Shown: positions 7,207 through 14,074 of the stretch, one piece after another
Layout: the number at the start of each line of letters is the position of its first letter
How positions within the stretch are numbered: position 1 is the first letter of the stretch
Assembly: GCA_947594675.1 (NCBI GenBank)
Contig: CANQEF010000005.1
Coordinates: 1-22,265, forward strand
Length of the DNA stretch: 22,265 nt
DNA from: an uncultured Bacilli bacterium
GTDB lineage: Bacteria > Bacillota_I > Bacilli_A > RF39 > UBA660
Direction of reading: 5' to 3'
Made by a program: the position numbers and the translations under genes
Notes under the pieces: generated by a model
What the model was told of the DNA's origin: nothing
What the model saw: only the letters and a program-made list of their open reading frames with translations
Database searches by the model: none

Positions 7207-7260
7207 TTATTCAACTACCTCATATCCTAAATCTTCCAATGTTATATCTTTAGCACTCAT
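7207..7260 (-). CDS. 17-codon mini-ORF with a strong ribosome site
   Basis: ATG at 7260 opens MSAKDITLEDLGYEVVE and then a TAA. A perfect AAGGAG lies seven bases upstream, inside the last codons of the preceding gene, which it overlaps by 11 bp. The LEDLGYE phrase resembles the N-terminus of a common small phage protein family whose members continue for 60-80 residues, so this may be a truncated remnant. It could also be a short translated leader that couples the neighbouring genes. Translation is likely; function is unknown. Confidence 0.4.
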   Translation of the reverse strand: MSAKDITLEDLGYEVVE

Positions 7261-7606
7261 TATTTAACTCCTTGATAATTCCATTAATAAGTTCCGTTAA
7301 TTTTTCTACAGATTCGTCTAATCTACTATTAAATAATTTTTCTGCAATATAACTTGGATGCTTTTCTTGATCTGTTTTAAATCCAAAAGCTCCTATTCTC
7401 ATAATACTTATAAATAAATCGTTTGCTCTTATTCCACCTTGAACATATCCATTTTTATTTACTTTATAATCAAATAAGACATCATAATGAGTTGCTTTTT
7501 CATCAGTCCAACCTATTAAAGTTGGTATTCCTTCTACAAGATTTTTGGCAATAATCTTATATGTATCTTTTCCGTTTATGACTTCATCATATTCGTTATA
7601 ATTCAT
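7250..7606 (-). CDS. Phage protein of unknown function
   Basis: A 118-residue soluble alpha/beta protein. The N-terminal part carries GIPTLIGWTDEKATHYDVLFDY and a GYVQGGI strand-turn; the C-terminal third is helical and ends in KELNNEC. Its start overlaps the previous stop by one base (TAATG), so expression is coupled. I do not recognise a family or catalytic motif. The context is the accessory stretch of the early operon, where many genes are dispensable or host-directed in related phages. Confidence 0.7.
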   Translation of the reverse strand: MNYNEYDEVINGKDTYKIIAKNLVEGIPTLIGWTDEKATHYDVLFDYKVNKNGYVQGGIRANDLFISIMRIGAFGFKTDQEKHPSYIAEKLFNSRLDESVEKLTELINGIIKELNNEC

Positions 7607-7962
7607 TATTTATCACCAATCTTCCTTTTGCTAATAATTATTTCGGGAATTATTATTGTTTCTTCTTTTATTCTTCCAACTTCATTTATATTGTCAAAAG
7701 ATGGTGTAGATGATAATTTATAAATTGGTATTTGTACTCTATTTCTGTTAGATACTTCAAAAACATCAAAAGCTTCTATTATTTTTTCTATCCATTGAAT
7801 TAATTTTTTGTTATCTTTATAAATCATTTCTGAACTATTAGAAATATTTTTGTACATTTTTTCTAAAAAATCATTTCTTGATTTTAATTCCTTGACTAAT
7901 ATTTCTTTTGCTTTTATTTCTTCTTGGAATATTTTTATTTTTTTGTTATTAAATAAATCCAT
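7606..7962 (-). CDS. Coiled-coil phage protein of unknown function
   Basis: A 118-residue protein with a long N-terminal coiled coil (KIFQEEIKAKEILVKELKSR, about residues 10-29), a KKLIQWIEKIIEAF helix near residue 53, and a C-terminal beta-rich tail (ETIIIPEIIISKRK). The I-Q-W-I-E helix is like the one in the late-regulator ORF (LIKWVENELKIM) and the 5747-6097 ORF. Stop and start overlap with both neighbours by one base. No function can be assigned. Confidence 0.7.
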   Translation of the reverse strand: MDLFNNKKIKIFQEEIKAKEILVKELKSRNDFLEKMYKNISNSSEMIYKDNKKLIQWIEKIIEAFDVFEVSNRNRVQIPIYKLSSTPSFDNINEVGRIKEETIIIPEIIISKRKIGDK

Positions 7963-8312
7963 TATTTCCTACCTTCTTTCAATTCTTGTAATTTATATAA
8001 ACATTGTTGAAATCTACACATTGTATTTGTTGTAATTTCAATATCGTGTTCAGTAAATTGTTTGGGGTTGGTCTCTTTTTCACATCTCTTTATTTGAGAT
8101 TTAAGCCAATCTTCAAATTCGGTTAAAATATTATTCATTCTTTGATGTTCTTCTTCATCAAAACAATGTGTTGTTCCTTTTATAGTTTCCTTTAATTTTT
8201 CAATATAATCTAAAAATTCTCTTACAGTGTCTTCTGGTGGATATAAACCAGGTATACCACCATTTGAATATTCTTTTAATTCTTCTAAAAAGTCTTTAAC
8301 ATCTTTACTCAT
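7962..8312 (-). CDS. Helical phage protein of unknown function
   Basis: A 116-residue protein. The ATG at 8312 is preferred to an in-frame Met at 8366, because AAGGTGG lies five bases before it and the longer form would be buried in the upstream gene. The protein is mainly helical and acidic (VKDFLEELKEYSN, then VREFLDYIEKLKETI), with a GGIPGLYPPE turn in between and scattered Cys and His. It overlaps the DUF7694-type gene upstream by 8 bp. The family is unknown to me. Confidence 0.7.
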   Translation of the reverse strand: MSKDVKDFLEELKEYSNGGIPGLYPPEDTVREFLDYIEKLKETIKGTTHCFDEEEHQRMNNILTEFEDWLKSQIKRCEKETNPKQFTEHDIEITTNTMCRFQQCLYKLQELKEGRK

Positions 8313-8760
8313 CTTTTCCACCTTTTTTATTATCATTATAATTCCATTTATTGACTTGAATTCCAAATTTATCAGCTATTTTTAGAAACTCTTCTTGTTC
8401 TTCTTTATTTTTAAAGCCGACTAAAATATGTGGTGGTATAGGTAAATATTCTTCTGTTGATCTCCATATGTGTAAGCAATGTGGGTGCATATTAACATAG
8501 TCTTCTTCTTTAGGATGATATTCAACGCAAGCTTCATCCTTATTCCAAAAAATATCCTTCATTCTACACATTTGCTCCCATGTAGGAGTCCTACTAGGCA
8601 TACTTACTGATAAATGTTCCCAACCTAGTTGATAACTAAATATAAAATTTAAGTTTTTTCCACTAATTGAATCATAATAGTAGCCTCCCATTCCATCATT
8701 TAAGGTTTCAGCTTTTATGAATAAATTTCTAGTTTGTCTTATTTCTTCTAAATTTTTCAT
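8305..8760 (-). CDS. DUF7694-type phage protein
   Basis: A 151-residue protein whose core matches, from memory, a widespread phage family (DUF7694). It has FIFSYQLGWEHLSVSMPSR, then PTWEQMCRMKDIFW, then a VEYHPKEEDYVNMHPHCLHI block and an IPPHILVG end. The conserved YHP, HP and CLH residues could form a metal or active site, but no biochemical role is known to me. An AAGGAG site precedes the ATG. The family is typically found in early regions near replication or HNH genes, as here. Confidence 0.8.
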   Translation of the reverse strand: MKNLEEIRQTRNLFIKAETLNDGMGGYYYDSISGKNLNFIFSYQLGWEHLSVSMPSRTPTWEQMCRMKDIFWNKDEACVEYHPKEEDYVNMHPHCLHIWRSTEEYLPIPPHILVGFKNKEEQEEFLKIADKFGIQVNKWNYNDNKKGGKDE

Positions 8761-8768
8761 TTTTCTCC

Positions 8769-8984
8769 TTACCTATTTATCTCACAATCTTTTACCTGGT
8801 CTTGTATGCTTAAATTCTCTTTCAATAACTTGCAATATTCAAAACCATCTTTAATATCAAAATACCTACAGGGCTTTGCACAAACTGTTCTTAACTTTTT
8901 ATCATATTTAAATCTATGATGACAATATGGTGTCCTCTTTGGTATAAATATACTTGCTATCAATTTTTTAACATTCCAAAACAT
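8769..8984 (-). CDS. Small Cys/His-rich phage protein
   Basis: A 71-residue basic protein with YCHHRF, TVCAKPC, EYCKLL and DCEI, giving five Cys and two adjacent His residues that could bind one or two zinc ions. The N-terminus is mildly hydrophobic and basic (VKKLIASIFIPKR). AGAGG stands before its ATG, and it ends 8 bp before the DUF7694-type gene. It may be a small zinc finger; the family is not recognised. Confidence 0.7.
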   Translation of the reverse strand: MFWNVKKLIASIFIPKRTPYCHHRFKYDKKLRTVCAKPCRYFDIKDGFEYCKLLKENLSIQDQVKDCEINR

Positions 8985-8997
8985 TTTATTTCTACCT

Positions 8998-9360
8998 CTA
9001 ACTTTTTTTAATTACTTTTGAATACAAGTAACTACACCATTCTACAAAAGCCATAATAAAAGGTATTATATTTGTCATATCAGCCCAACCTGCAAAGCCA
9101 ATCCAACCATCTTCATTAAAAGTTATTGCTTCTCTATCATCAAAATAAGTGCCTTTTACTTTTAATTCTACAAACTTTATTTTTTTATTTTTATCTAATA
9201 CTATATTGTTAGGTTCTTTTATCATAATCATACAGTTAGAAAAATCACTTATATGTTTATTAAGTAATTTTATTAAAATATTTAATTCTTCTATTCCTAT
9301 ATCTTGATATGTTAAACCATATAGATTAAAACATTCTCTTGCTAAATCTCTTTTATTCAT
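8998..9360 (-). CDS. Phage protein of unknown function
   Basis: A protein of 120 residues from ATG 9360 (GGATGG six bases upstream), or 122 from ATG 9366. The N-terminal half is helical (LTYQDIGIEELNILIKLL), followed by strands KFVELKVKGTYFDDREAI and an FNEDGWIGFAGWAD turn, and a hydrophobic C-terminal helix (IIPFIMAFVEWCSYLYS). The helix is probably packed in the core rather than membrane-spanning, although an amphipathic membrane contact cannot be excluded. No family was recognised. It abuts the Cys-rich gene downstream. Confidence 0.7.
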   Translation of the reverse strand: MNKRDLARECFNLYGLTYQDIGIEELNILIKLLNKHISDFSNCMIMIKEPNNIVLDKNKKIKFVELKVKGTYFDDREAITFNEDGWIGFAGWADMTNIIPFIMAFVEWCSYLYSKVIKKS

Positions 9361-9387
9361 AATCATCCATCCATTTCTAAAATCGTT

Positions 9388-9657
9388 TTATTTTGTTTCA
9401 AATTTAACAAACTGATTATAAGCATTGATGCAATTTTTAATACCTCTGTCATCATTTGTTTTTATTTTTCCTTTAGGCACTCTTAAAAAAATAAATTTTC
9501 CTGTTCTTGCCCAAAAACTCATTATTGGGACTTCATTGTAATAAATATTAATATGACCTATTTCTTTCTTTTTAACTTCATGCCTTATATTATTTTTAGT
9601 TAATAATTGACTTGCATAATCGCACATTTCAATATTTTCTTTTTCTTTATCACTCAT
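9388..9657 (-). CDS. Small phage protein of unknown function
   Basis: An 89-residue alpha/beta protein with a GGAGGG site before its ATG. A helical acidic N-terminus leads into strands HINIYYNEVPIMSFWAR and KFIFLRVPKGKI, then a C-terminal helix. The size and strand pattern suggest a compact nucleic-acid- or protein-binding domain, but no known motif is seen. It sits between a small membrane protein gene and the 8998-9360 ORF in the same transcript. Confidence 0.7.
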   Translation of the reverse strand: MSDKEKENIEMCDYASQLLTKNNIRHEVKKKEIGHINIYYNEVPIMSFWARTGKFIFLRVPKGKIKTNDDRGIKNCINAYNQFVKFETK

Positions 9658-9671
9658 ATTAACCCTCCAAT

Positions 9672-9839
9672 TTATTTTTTCCAGTACCTCTCACATATTG
9701 TTGATTCATAAAAATCATTTGGCTGCAACTGATAACATTGATGATCTATTAACATATCTATTATTTGCCATACTAAACCTATAATTATTAAACTTAGTCC
9801 AGCTAAAATTAAAGTTATTACTAAAATATTCTTATTCAT
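9672..9839 (-). CDS. Small phage membrane protein (55 aa)
   Basis: Reverse-strand reading from the ATG at 9839 gives 55 residues: a hydrophobic N-terminal helix (ILVITLILAGLSLIIIGLVW, residues 5-24) and a short outside or periplasmic-like tail with two Cys (HQCYQL, STICERYW). Similar tiny proteins with a single helix and a CY..NxFxxxxxCE tail recur in Bacillota prophages, as far as I remember. The gene fills the otherwise empty space between its neighbours, and its stop is 12 bp before the GGAGGG of the next gene's start region. Its role is unknown. Confidence 0.75.
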   Translation of the reverse strand: MNKNILVITLILAGLSLIIIGLVWQIIDMLIDHQCYQLQPNDFYESTICERYWKK

Positions 9840-9855
9840 AAATAACACTTCTTTC

Positions 9856-10143
9856 CTAATTTTTATCTAATATTCCATGATGTTGATACCACTTTATATC
9901 ATTTCCTTTTTGAATATTCAAATCATATTTAATATCTTCTTTATTATAATTTTCACAACGTTTTAGCCACTTTTTAAAGCATTCATTGCAATATATGTCA
10001 CCTAAAACAAATATTAGTTTTGCTTTGTCGCTGATTTTATCGCAACCAGCACAAATTACCAAACCTCCCCAATTCATACAATCAGTTAAATCAACATCTA
10101 TATAACTAAAACCTTGTGGTGTATATTTAATTTTTGACATCAT
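9856..10143 (-). CDS. Small phage zinc-site protein
   Basis: A 95-residue protein. ICAGC and YCNEC lie 25 residues apart and form a probable treble-clef or ribbon zinc site in the middle of the protein, flanked by a beta-rich N-terminus (FSYIDVDLTDCMNWGG) and a charged C-terminus. AGGTGG lies four bases before the first ATG and seven before a second (10140), so either start is possible. Spacing of Cys pairs is like that of the 4005-4259 ORF, although the sequences are not obviously related. No family was identified. Confidence 0.7.
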   Translation of the reverse strand: MMSKIKYTPQGFSYIDVDLTDCMNWGGLVICAGCDKISDKAKLIFVLGDIYCNECFKKWLKRCENYNKEDIKYDLNIQKGNDIKWYQHHGILDKN

Positions 10144-10151
10144 TACACCAC

Positions 10152-10424
10152 CTAATAACTCATAATGTCATAAGTAACTACTTCTTGTTTTTTCTTATCA
10201 TTTGTTTCTATATTTTTTCTATAAGCTTTAGAATTTAATAAATAGTCTTCATTACATATGCCATTAATCCTATCTATTAATACATTTATTCTTTGTATAT
10301 CATATTGAGTTGTATCAAATTTTTCACTTCTAGTTACTTGTTCTATTAGTTTTCTTGACTTGGCATATTCTAAATATCTTAATAATTCTTGTCTTTCATA
10401 AGGATTTAACTTTATTGTTACCAT
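10152..10424 (-). CDS. Small helical phage protein
   Basis: A 90-residue basic protein, helical throughout (PYERQELLRYLEYAKSRKLI, then YDIQRINVLIDRINGI). It follows the NinB-like gene with 3 bp between, and a GGGGGA ribosome site is formed by that gene's last codons. No family was recognised. Its place directly after recombination genes suggests an accessory to DNA metabolism; this is inference from neighbours only. Confidence 0.65.
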   Translation of the reverse strand: MVTIKLNPYERQELLRYLEYAKSRKLIEQVTRSEKFDTTQYDIQRINVLIDRINGICNEDYLLNSKAYRKNIETNDKKKQEVVTYDIMSY

Positions 10425-10427
10425 ATT

Positions 10428-10886
10428 CTAATTCCCCCAATCCTTAATTAGTTGCTCTATTCGATAATCTTCTAAAGTCGGTATTTCTAACTCTTTACAA
10501 TCTTCTACTATTCCATTTAATAAAATTGACATTTCTCTTGTATCATAATTACTTGTACCCTTATATACTTTGTACCAATCTGCTAACTTACCATTTAATT
10601 TACTGGTACCAACATAGTCATAATATTTAAAATAACCATCTGGAATAGTTCCTTTTTCTACCGGAATAAGCAAGGTTTGACCATACTTTTTTAATTCTTG
10701 CAAATATATTTCCTCTTTGCTAGTATTTAATAATTCAGCTATATTACTTACTAACTTCCATAAATATGAATTGGCATTTAAACTTCTCTTATTTCTAAAA
10801 TCAGTAATTTCCACTTGATATTCTTTGTTAGGATCTAATTTAAAAAGCTGTCTTTTAATATCAATTTTCTTCCCGTGAAATATCAT
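10428..10886 (-). CDS. NinB-like phage recombination protein
   Basis: A 152-residue protein with KRSLNANSYLWKLVSNIAELL near residue 33, which is the hallmark of NinB-like proteins (RSL-x-AN-x-YxW). Later segments include YDTREMSILLNGIVEDCKEL and ELEIPTLEDYRIEQLIKDW, matching their C-terminal helix pair. Lambda NinB assists recombination pathways by binding single-stranded DNA. Here the gene follows SSB and a membrane protein in the early operon. A GAGG site precedes the ATG, and the gene overlaps the upstream ORF by 26 bp. The family call is good; the molecular role is by analogy. Confidence 0.75.
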   Translation of the reverse strand: MIFHGKKIDIKRQLFKLDPNKEYQVEITDFRNKRSLNANSYLWKLVSNIAELLNTSKEEIYLQELKKYGQTLLIPVEKGTIPDGYFKYYDYVGTSKLNGKLADWYKVYKGTSNYDTREMSILLNGIVEDCKELEIPTLEDYRIEQLIKDWGN

Positions 10887-11334
10887 TTTTGCCTCTGTTT
10901 ATACTTCTTTTATAGCACTCATCTATTTCTAATAATTCAATTTTGTCATTGTGAATTCTTATTGCGTTATAAATTAATAAACCTATGGCACAACCTAAAT
11001 TAATTCCACCAAAAACACCATCAAGATATTTATTTTTAAAAACCAATATATTAATATGTTCAAATATTAAAAGTAATAAAAGTGATGATAAAATTGTAGG
11101 AAACGCAAAGTTGCAATAATTCCACTTATGATGTTTTTTAGCAAAATCTAATAACTCATTTAAACTGTTTTGTTTGCTCGACATGATAGGTTTATTATCT
11201 TCACTAAAATATATTTCACTATCTATGTATTTCTTGAATAGAATCCATTTTATAGATCCATCATATTTTAATGATAAGCGATAATCACTTCCTAATAATT
11301 TTATAATCTTTTTTATTTTTTCTTTATCAGTCAT
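10861..11334 (-). CDS. Phage membrane protein with two predicted transmembrane helices
   Basis: The ATG at 11334 (start MTDKEKIKKII) is preferred over 11382, which would lie well inside ssb; it overlaps the ssb stop by 8 bp. The product is 157 residues. A charged N-terminal domain of about 75 residues is followed by two hydrophobic helices (FAFPTILSSLLLLLIFEHI and LDGVFGGINLGCAIGLLIYN, about residues 77-95 and 105-124) and a charged tail. Such a hairpin membrane protein between ssb and the NinB-like gene is not a usual part of a recombination module. It may act on the host envelope or in exclusion. No family was recognised. Confidence 0.65.
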   Translation of the reverse strand: MTDKEKIKKIIKLLGSDYRLSLKYDGSIKWILFKKYIDSEIYFSEDNKPIMSSKQNSLNELLDFAKKHHKWNYCNFAFPTILSSLLLLLIFEHINILVFKNKYLDGVFGGINLGCAIGLLIYNAIRIHNDKIELLEIDECYKRSINRGKNDISREEN

Positions 11335-11758
11335 AGTTGAATGGTAACTCTTCTTGACTAATTTCTTCAGCAAACTCTTCATATGGACTTTTTTCCTCCT
11401 TTACTTCTTCTTTTAATAATTCTTCCACGTGTGATGTATTTGATTTAATCTCATTTGACTTTGATTTTTCTAAGAAGGTAACCTTTTTTGCTATAAAATT
11501 GTAATCATAATGTTTTTTACCACTATTATCTTCCCAATTATTATTTCTAACAAATGCCTCAACACAAATTAAATCACCTTTAGAACAGTACTTTGCTGTG
11601 TTTTCAGCCGATACACCAAAAACCAACACATCTACAAAAGTACTTTCTTGATTTCTTTCATTTATAGCAAGAGGTACACGTGTTATTGATTTTCCTCGAG
11701 AAGTTTCTTTAACTTCAATGTCTCTTACTATTCTTCCAACAAAAATTATTTGTTGCAT
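11327..11758 (-). CDS. ssb: Single-stranded DNA-binding protein
   Basis: A 143-residue protein starting at ATG 11758 (MQQIIFVGRIVRD); a TTG five codons upstream is less likely. The OB fold shows the family pattern IFVGRIVRDIEVK, FVDVLVFGVSAENTAKYC, KGDLICVEAFVRNNNW and KKVTFLEK. A linker of about 35 charged residues ends in EELPFNYD: the acidic -LPF tip that recruits partner proteins is present, with three extra residues after it. It coats single-stranded DNA during phage replication and supports the ERF/exonuclease pair encoded upstream. Confidence 0.93.
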   Translation of the reverse strand: MQQIIFVGRIVRDIEVKETSRGKSITRVPLAINERNQESTFVDVLVFGVSAENTAKYCSKGDLICVEAFVRNNNWEDNSGKKHYDYNFIAKKVTFLEKSKSNEIKSNTSHVEELLKEEVKEEKSPYEEFAEEISQEELPFNYD

Positions 11759-12168
11759 ATTATCCACTTCCAATTTTCACCATATAAATAGCTTTTAAAA
11801 GGTTCTTCACAATACGAAACCAATTTAAAATCTTTGTTGCTATATGTAGTTGTGCAATATTCTTTTGTATAAAAGCTTTTGCCCCAATTTTTGTATAGAT
11901 CTAGCAATGTTTTATTTTCTAAAGGTTTTGCATACTCTCCTATAGTTTCATCTAAAAATTTATCTTCTACATCAAATACAGCGCATATTTCACCATTTAC
12001 TACACCACTCAAAAAATTCATTGCGTATTCTGGTACATATTCAGCCATTTTCATAAAACAAAAGCCTTTTGAAGTTGTTCTTGCCTTATGTTCTGTCCTG
12101 TTAATTAAAACTTCCCCAACTCTATACTTTTGAAATTCATTCTTTGACATGAATCTAAATACTTTCAT
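11746..12168 (-). CDS. Conserved phage protein of unknown function
   Basis: A 140-residue protein. The opening VFRFMSKNEFQKYRVGEVL, a TSKGFCFMKM strand, a GEICAVFDVED strand and the EYCTTTYSNKDFKLVSYC block recur together in Bacillota phages as a hypothetical protein near recombination genes. The fold looks alpha/beta. The opening arginine strand and compact size are loosely like small ADP-ribosyltransferase-type folds, but no catalytic triad can be pointed to. A GGAGGTGG site precedes the ATG within the upstream nuclease gene; the gene overlaps it by 14 bp and ssb by 13 bp. Confidence 0.75.
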   Translation of the reverse strand: MKVFRFMSKNEFQKYRVGEVLINRTEHKARTTSKGFCFMKMAEYVPEYAMNFLSGVVNGEICAVFDVEDKFLDETIGEYAKPLENKTLLDLYKNWGKSFYTKEYCTTTYSNKDFKLVSYCEEPFKSYLYGENWKWIICNK

Positions 12169-12739
12169 AATTGTTTGCCACCTCCAATAATAAGTTTTTT
12201 TCTATTCTTTCTACTTTTTCTAGTTTTCCTAAGTGACCTTTTGGCAGCCACAAGCAATAATGTTCTTCTACTTCTTCATCAGCTAATTCATAATAAGATG
12301 TTTGCCAAGCTACATAGTCTCTATCTAGCTCTGCTGTAGTTTTTACATCTATAATTGCTTTTTTACCATTAACTAAAGCCTTAATATCAAGTGTTCCACC
12401 ATATAAGTTTTTATAGAAAACTATCTTCTCTACTTCTAAAACTTCTATGTTAAATTCTTGTTTTATTCTTAAGTATTCTTTTAAACTTTCTTCTTGATAT
12501 ATGTTAGGACTAAAATATCTTTTTATATAAACTAAAGGTCTCCTAGGCTTTTTTCTTTCAATTACCTCAATATATTTGTGCAACTCAGTTCCATAGACAC
12601 TTTTTTCATCAAGTATTTTTTGTGGTATTCCACCGTATTTATCAGGGAATACTTGATTTAATATTTGCGTTACACTTGGAACTAATACACCATTAACAAG
12701 ATATTGATGTGTCTCTTCTATAAATTCTACTGTTTCCAT
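12155..12739 (-). CDS. PD-(D/E)XK exonuclease of the phage recombination module
   Basis: A 194-residue protein with the RecB/Cas4-type nuclease arrangement. VYGTELHKYIE (48-58) is the N-terminal helix, LEVEK follows at 101-105, GGTLD (Asp118) and IIDVKTT (Asp131, Lys133) form the metal site, and DYVAWQTSYYE (141-151) supplies the QxxxY motif. Such proteins resect DNA ends 5' to 3' and hand single strands to the annealing protein. The ERF gene lies 310 bp upstream, with one small ORF between. Start and stop overlap by one base with the upstream gene. All key residues are present. Confidence 0.85.
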   Translation of the reverse strand: METVEFIEETHQYLVNGVLVPSVTQILNQVFPDKYGGIPQKILDEKSVYGTELHKYIEVIERKKPRRPLVYIKRYFSPNIYQEESLKEYLRIKQEFNIEVLEVEKIVFYKNLYGGTLDIKALVNGKKAIIDVKTTAELDRDYVAWQTSYYELADEEVEEHYCLWLPKGHLGKLEKVERIEKNLLLEVANNYESI

Positions 12740-13056
12740 TAATTAAACTTTACGTATGCCTTTTTAGGTGAAACAGTAGTGTATTTTTCATATATTGTAG
12801 GCTCTTCTTCTTTTAGTTTCTTACTATCAATTTTTGATTGTGTAGTTGCTGCATAATAAGTAACTTTGAATGTACCATCTGGACTAGTATAATTTTTAAT
12901 GTTGTTTTCTTCCATTTTTTCTAGAAAAGCCTGTTTTAATTTTTCATTCATCATATTTAATTCAACTGTTGCTTTTTGTATTTTCTTTATTAGTTTTATT
13001 CCTTCTTGAGTTGCTACTATATTGTTGTCTTCTACTTTGATTATTTCATTATTCAT
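12739..13056 (-). CDS. Small phage protein between ERF and exonuclease genes
   Basis: A 105-residue protein. An N-terminal coiled coil (GIKLIKKIQKATVELNMM, then EKLKQAFLEKMEENNIK) is followed by TSPDGTFKVTYYAATTQSKI and a basic end. This layout (helices, then a two-strand xFKVTYY region and a D-x-K-K-L helix) resembles small proteins often found beside phage single-strand annealing genes and sometimes called Gam-like or gp157-like, but I cannot fix the family. It overlaps the ERF gene by 8 bp. A helper role in recombination is inferred from position. Confidence 0.7.
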   Translation of the reverse strand: MNNEIIKVEDNNIVATQEGIKLIKKIQKATVELNMMNEKLKQAFLEKMEENNIKNYTSPDGTFKVTYYAATTQSKIDSKKLKEEEPTIYEKYTTVSPKKAYVKFN

Positions 13057-13705
13057 TTCCTTTTTTTACCTCATATTCATGTATTTTTTTTATTAAAGCA
13101 CTTGCTTTTTCTATTGATAATTCCTCTAAAGAATTAATTTTATGTTTTGTTAATAATTTTTCTAAGTTTTCATCTTTGTAGTAATGATTTAATATTTCTA
13201 GTTGACTTTTAGTTGCTGTTTTTGTTATTTTTTTGTAGCCATTTTCTGGACTAGGATCTTTATCAGGATCATCACCAGTTGCTATTTTATAAGCTTTCAT
13301 TAATGCATATTTATCAGCATATGTCATTGCTTTACCTGGCGCTTTATCTCCGGTGTCCATACCATCTCCATAAGATTTAACATCGATAAATTCGCTAGGA
13401 TTATCTATATTTATGAAACGATATGTAATTTCTAGTCTTAAAAATAATGTGTTAGTAGTCGTTATTTTATCATTATATTCTGTTTCTTTTGTTAGAACAT
13501 CTGCATCTACTATTTTTCTATCTACTGGATAAGAATAAATTCTATATTTTTTTTCTAAAGGTTTTACTGCCTCTAAAATTGTTTTTTCATCAACTGCTTT
13601 ATAGCTTTTATCTTTATTTATTTTTACTTCTAGTTTCTTCTCTAGTGTTTCTAATTCGCTAGTAATTAGCATTAATTTTTCATATAAACTTTTATCTTTT
13701 TCCAT
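13049..13705 (-). CDS. erf: ERF-family single-strand annealing protein
   Basis: A 218-residue protein of normal family length. The ERF core is clear: KTILEAVKPLEKKYRIYSYP near residue 41, LFLRLEITYRFIN, then the signature GDGMDTGDKAPGKAMTYAD with DKYALMKAYKIATGDDPD (residues 113-148). The C-terminal 60 residues are a linker plus a small helical domain (KSQLEILNHYYKDENLEKLL) seen in many members. ERF proteins form rings that anneal complementary single strands, used for genome circularisation and recombination. It pairs here with the exonuclease at 12155-12739 and SSB. A GAGGTAG ribosome site stands before the ATG. Confidence 0.94.
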   Translation of the reverse strand: MEKDKSLYEKLMLITSELETLEKKLEVKINKDKSYKAVDEKTILEAVKPLEKKYRIYSYPVDRKIVDADVLTKETEYNDKITTTNTLFLRLEITYRFINIDNPSEFIDVKSYGDGMDTGDKAPGKAMTYADKYALMKAYKIATGDDPDKDPSPENGYKKITKTATKSQLEILNHYYKDENLEKLLTKHKINSLEELSIEKASALIKKIHEYEVKKGNE

Positions 13706-14060
13706 CTTCTTCTACCTCTTCAATATTTTTAATTGTTTGCTCTATCCTTGTTCTCATATAATTAAAAAGTTCTAAAGTGTCTTGCTTATTTTTTAAAATT
13801 GGTAAAAAGAAAAATATCAATTTAAAAAATGCTTCAAAATTTGCTTTTTCAAATGTTATTTTGTCTTTATCCTTTACTTTTTTTAGTATGTTTTTCCTAG
13901 AAGTTTCATCCATCAAATTAATTTCTTCAATTTTATCTTTTATAGTTTCTTTATCATTTACATAACCATAAATAAACTTTGCTCCTACTTTGCTAGGTAT
14001 TCTTTTTCTTGTTATTTCTATCCTTGTTTCTAATTTTTCAATATCAATAAAGTTTTTCAA
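13692..14060 (-). CDS. Phage protein of unknown function upstream of erf
   Basis: A 122-residue protein read from a TTG at 14060 with a strong AGGAGG eight bases upstream; no ATG gives a sensible alternative. It is basic, largely helical and contains EAFFKLIFFFLPILKNKQDT, a hydrophobic segment too short and broken to be a sure membrane span. The C-terminus ends in NIEEVEEDGKR and overlaps erf by 14 bp. No family was recognised. It is coupled to the replication genes upstream and recombination genes downstream. Confidence 0.65.
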   Translation of the reverse strand: MKNFIDIEKLETRIEITRKRIPSKVGAKFIYGYVNDKETIKDKIEEINLMDETSRKNILKKVKDKDKITFEKANFEAFFKLIFFFLPILKNKQDTLELFNYMRTRIEQTIKNIEEVEEDGKR

Positions 14061-14074
14061 ATTTTTCCTCCTAA

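Noticed and set aside
13840..13905. Membrane helix in the 13692-14060 protein
   Set aside because: The hydrophobic run (LIFFFLPIL) is only about ten residues and is flanked by Lys, so it is too short for a confident span.
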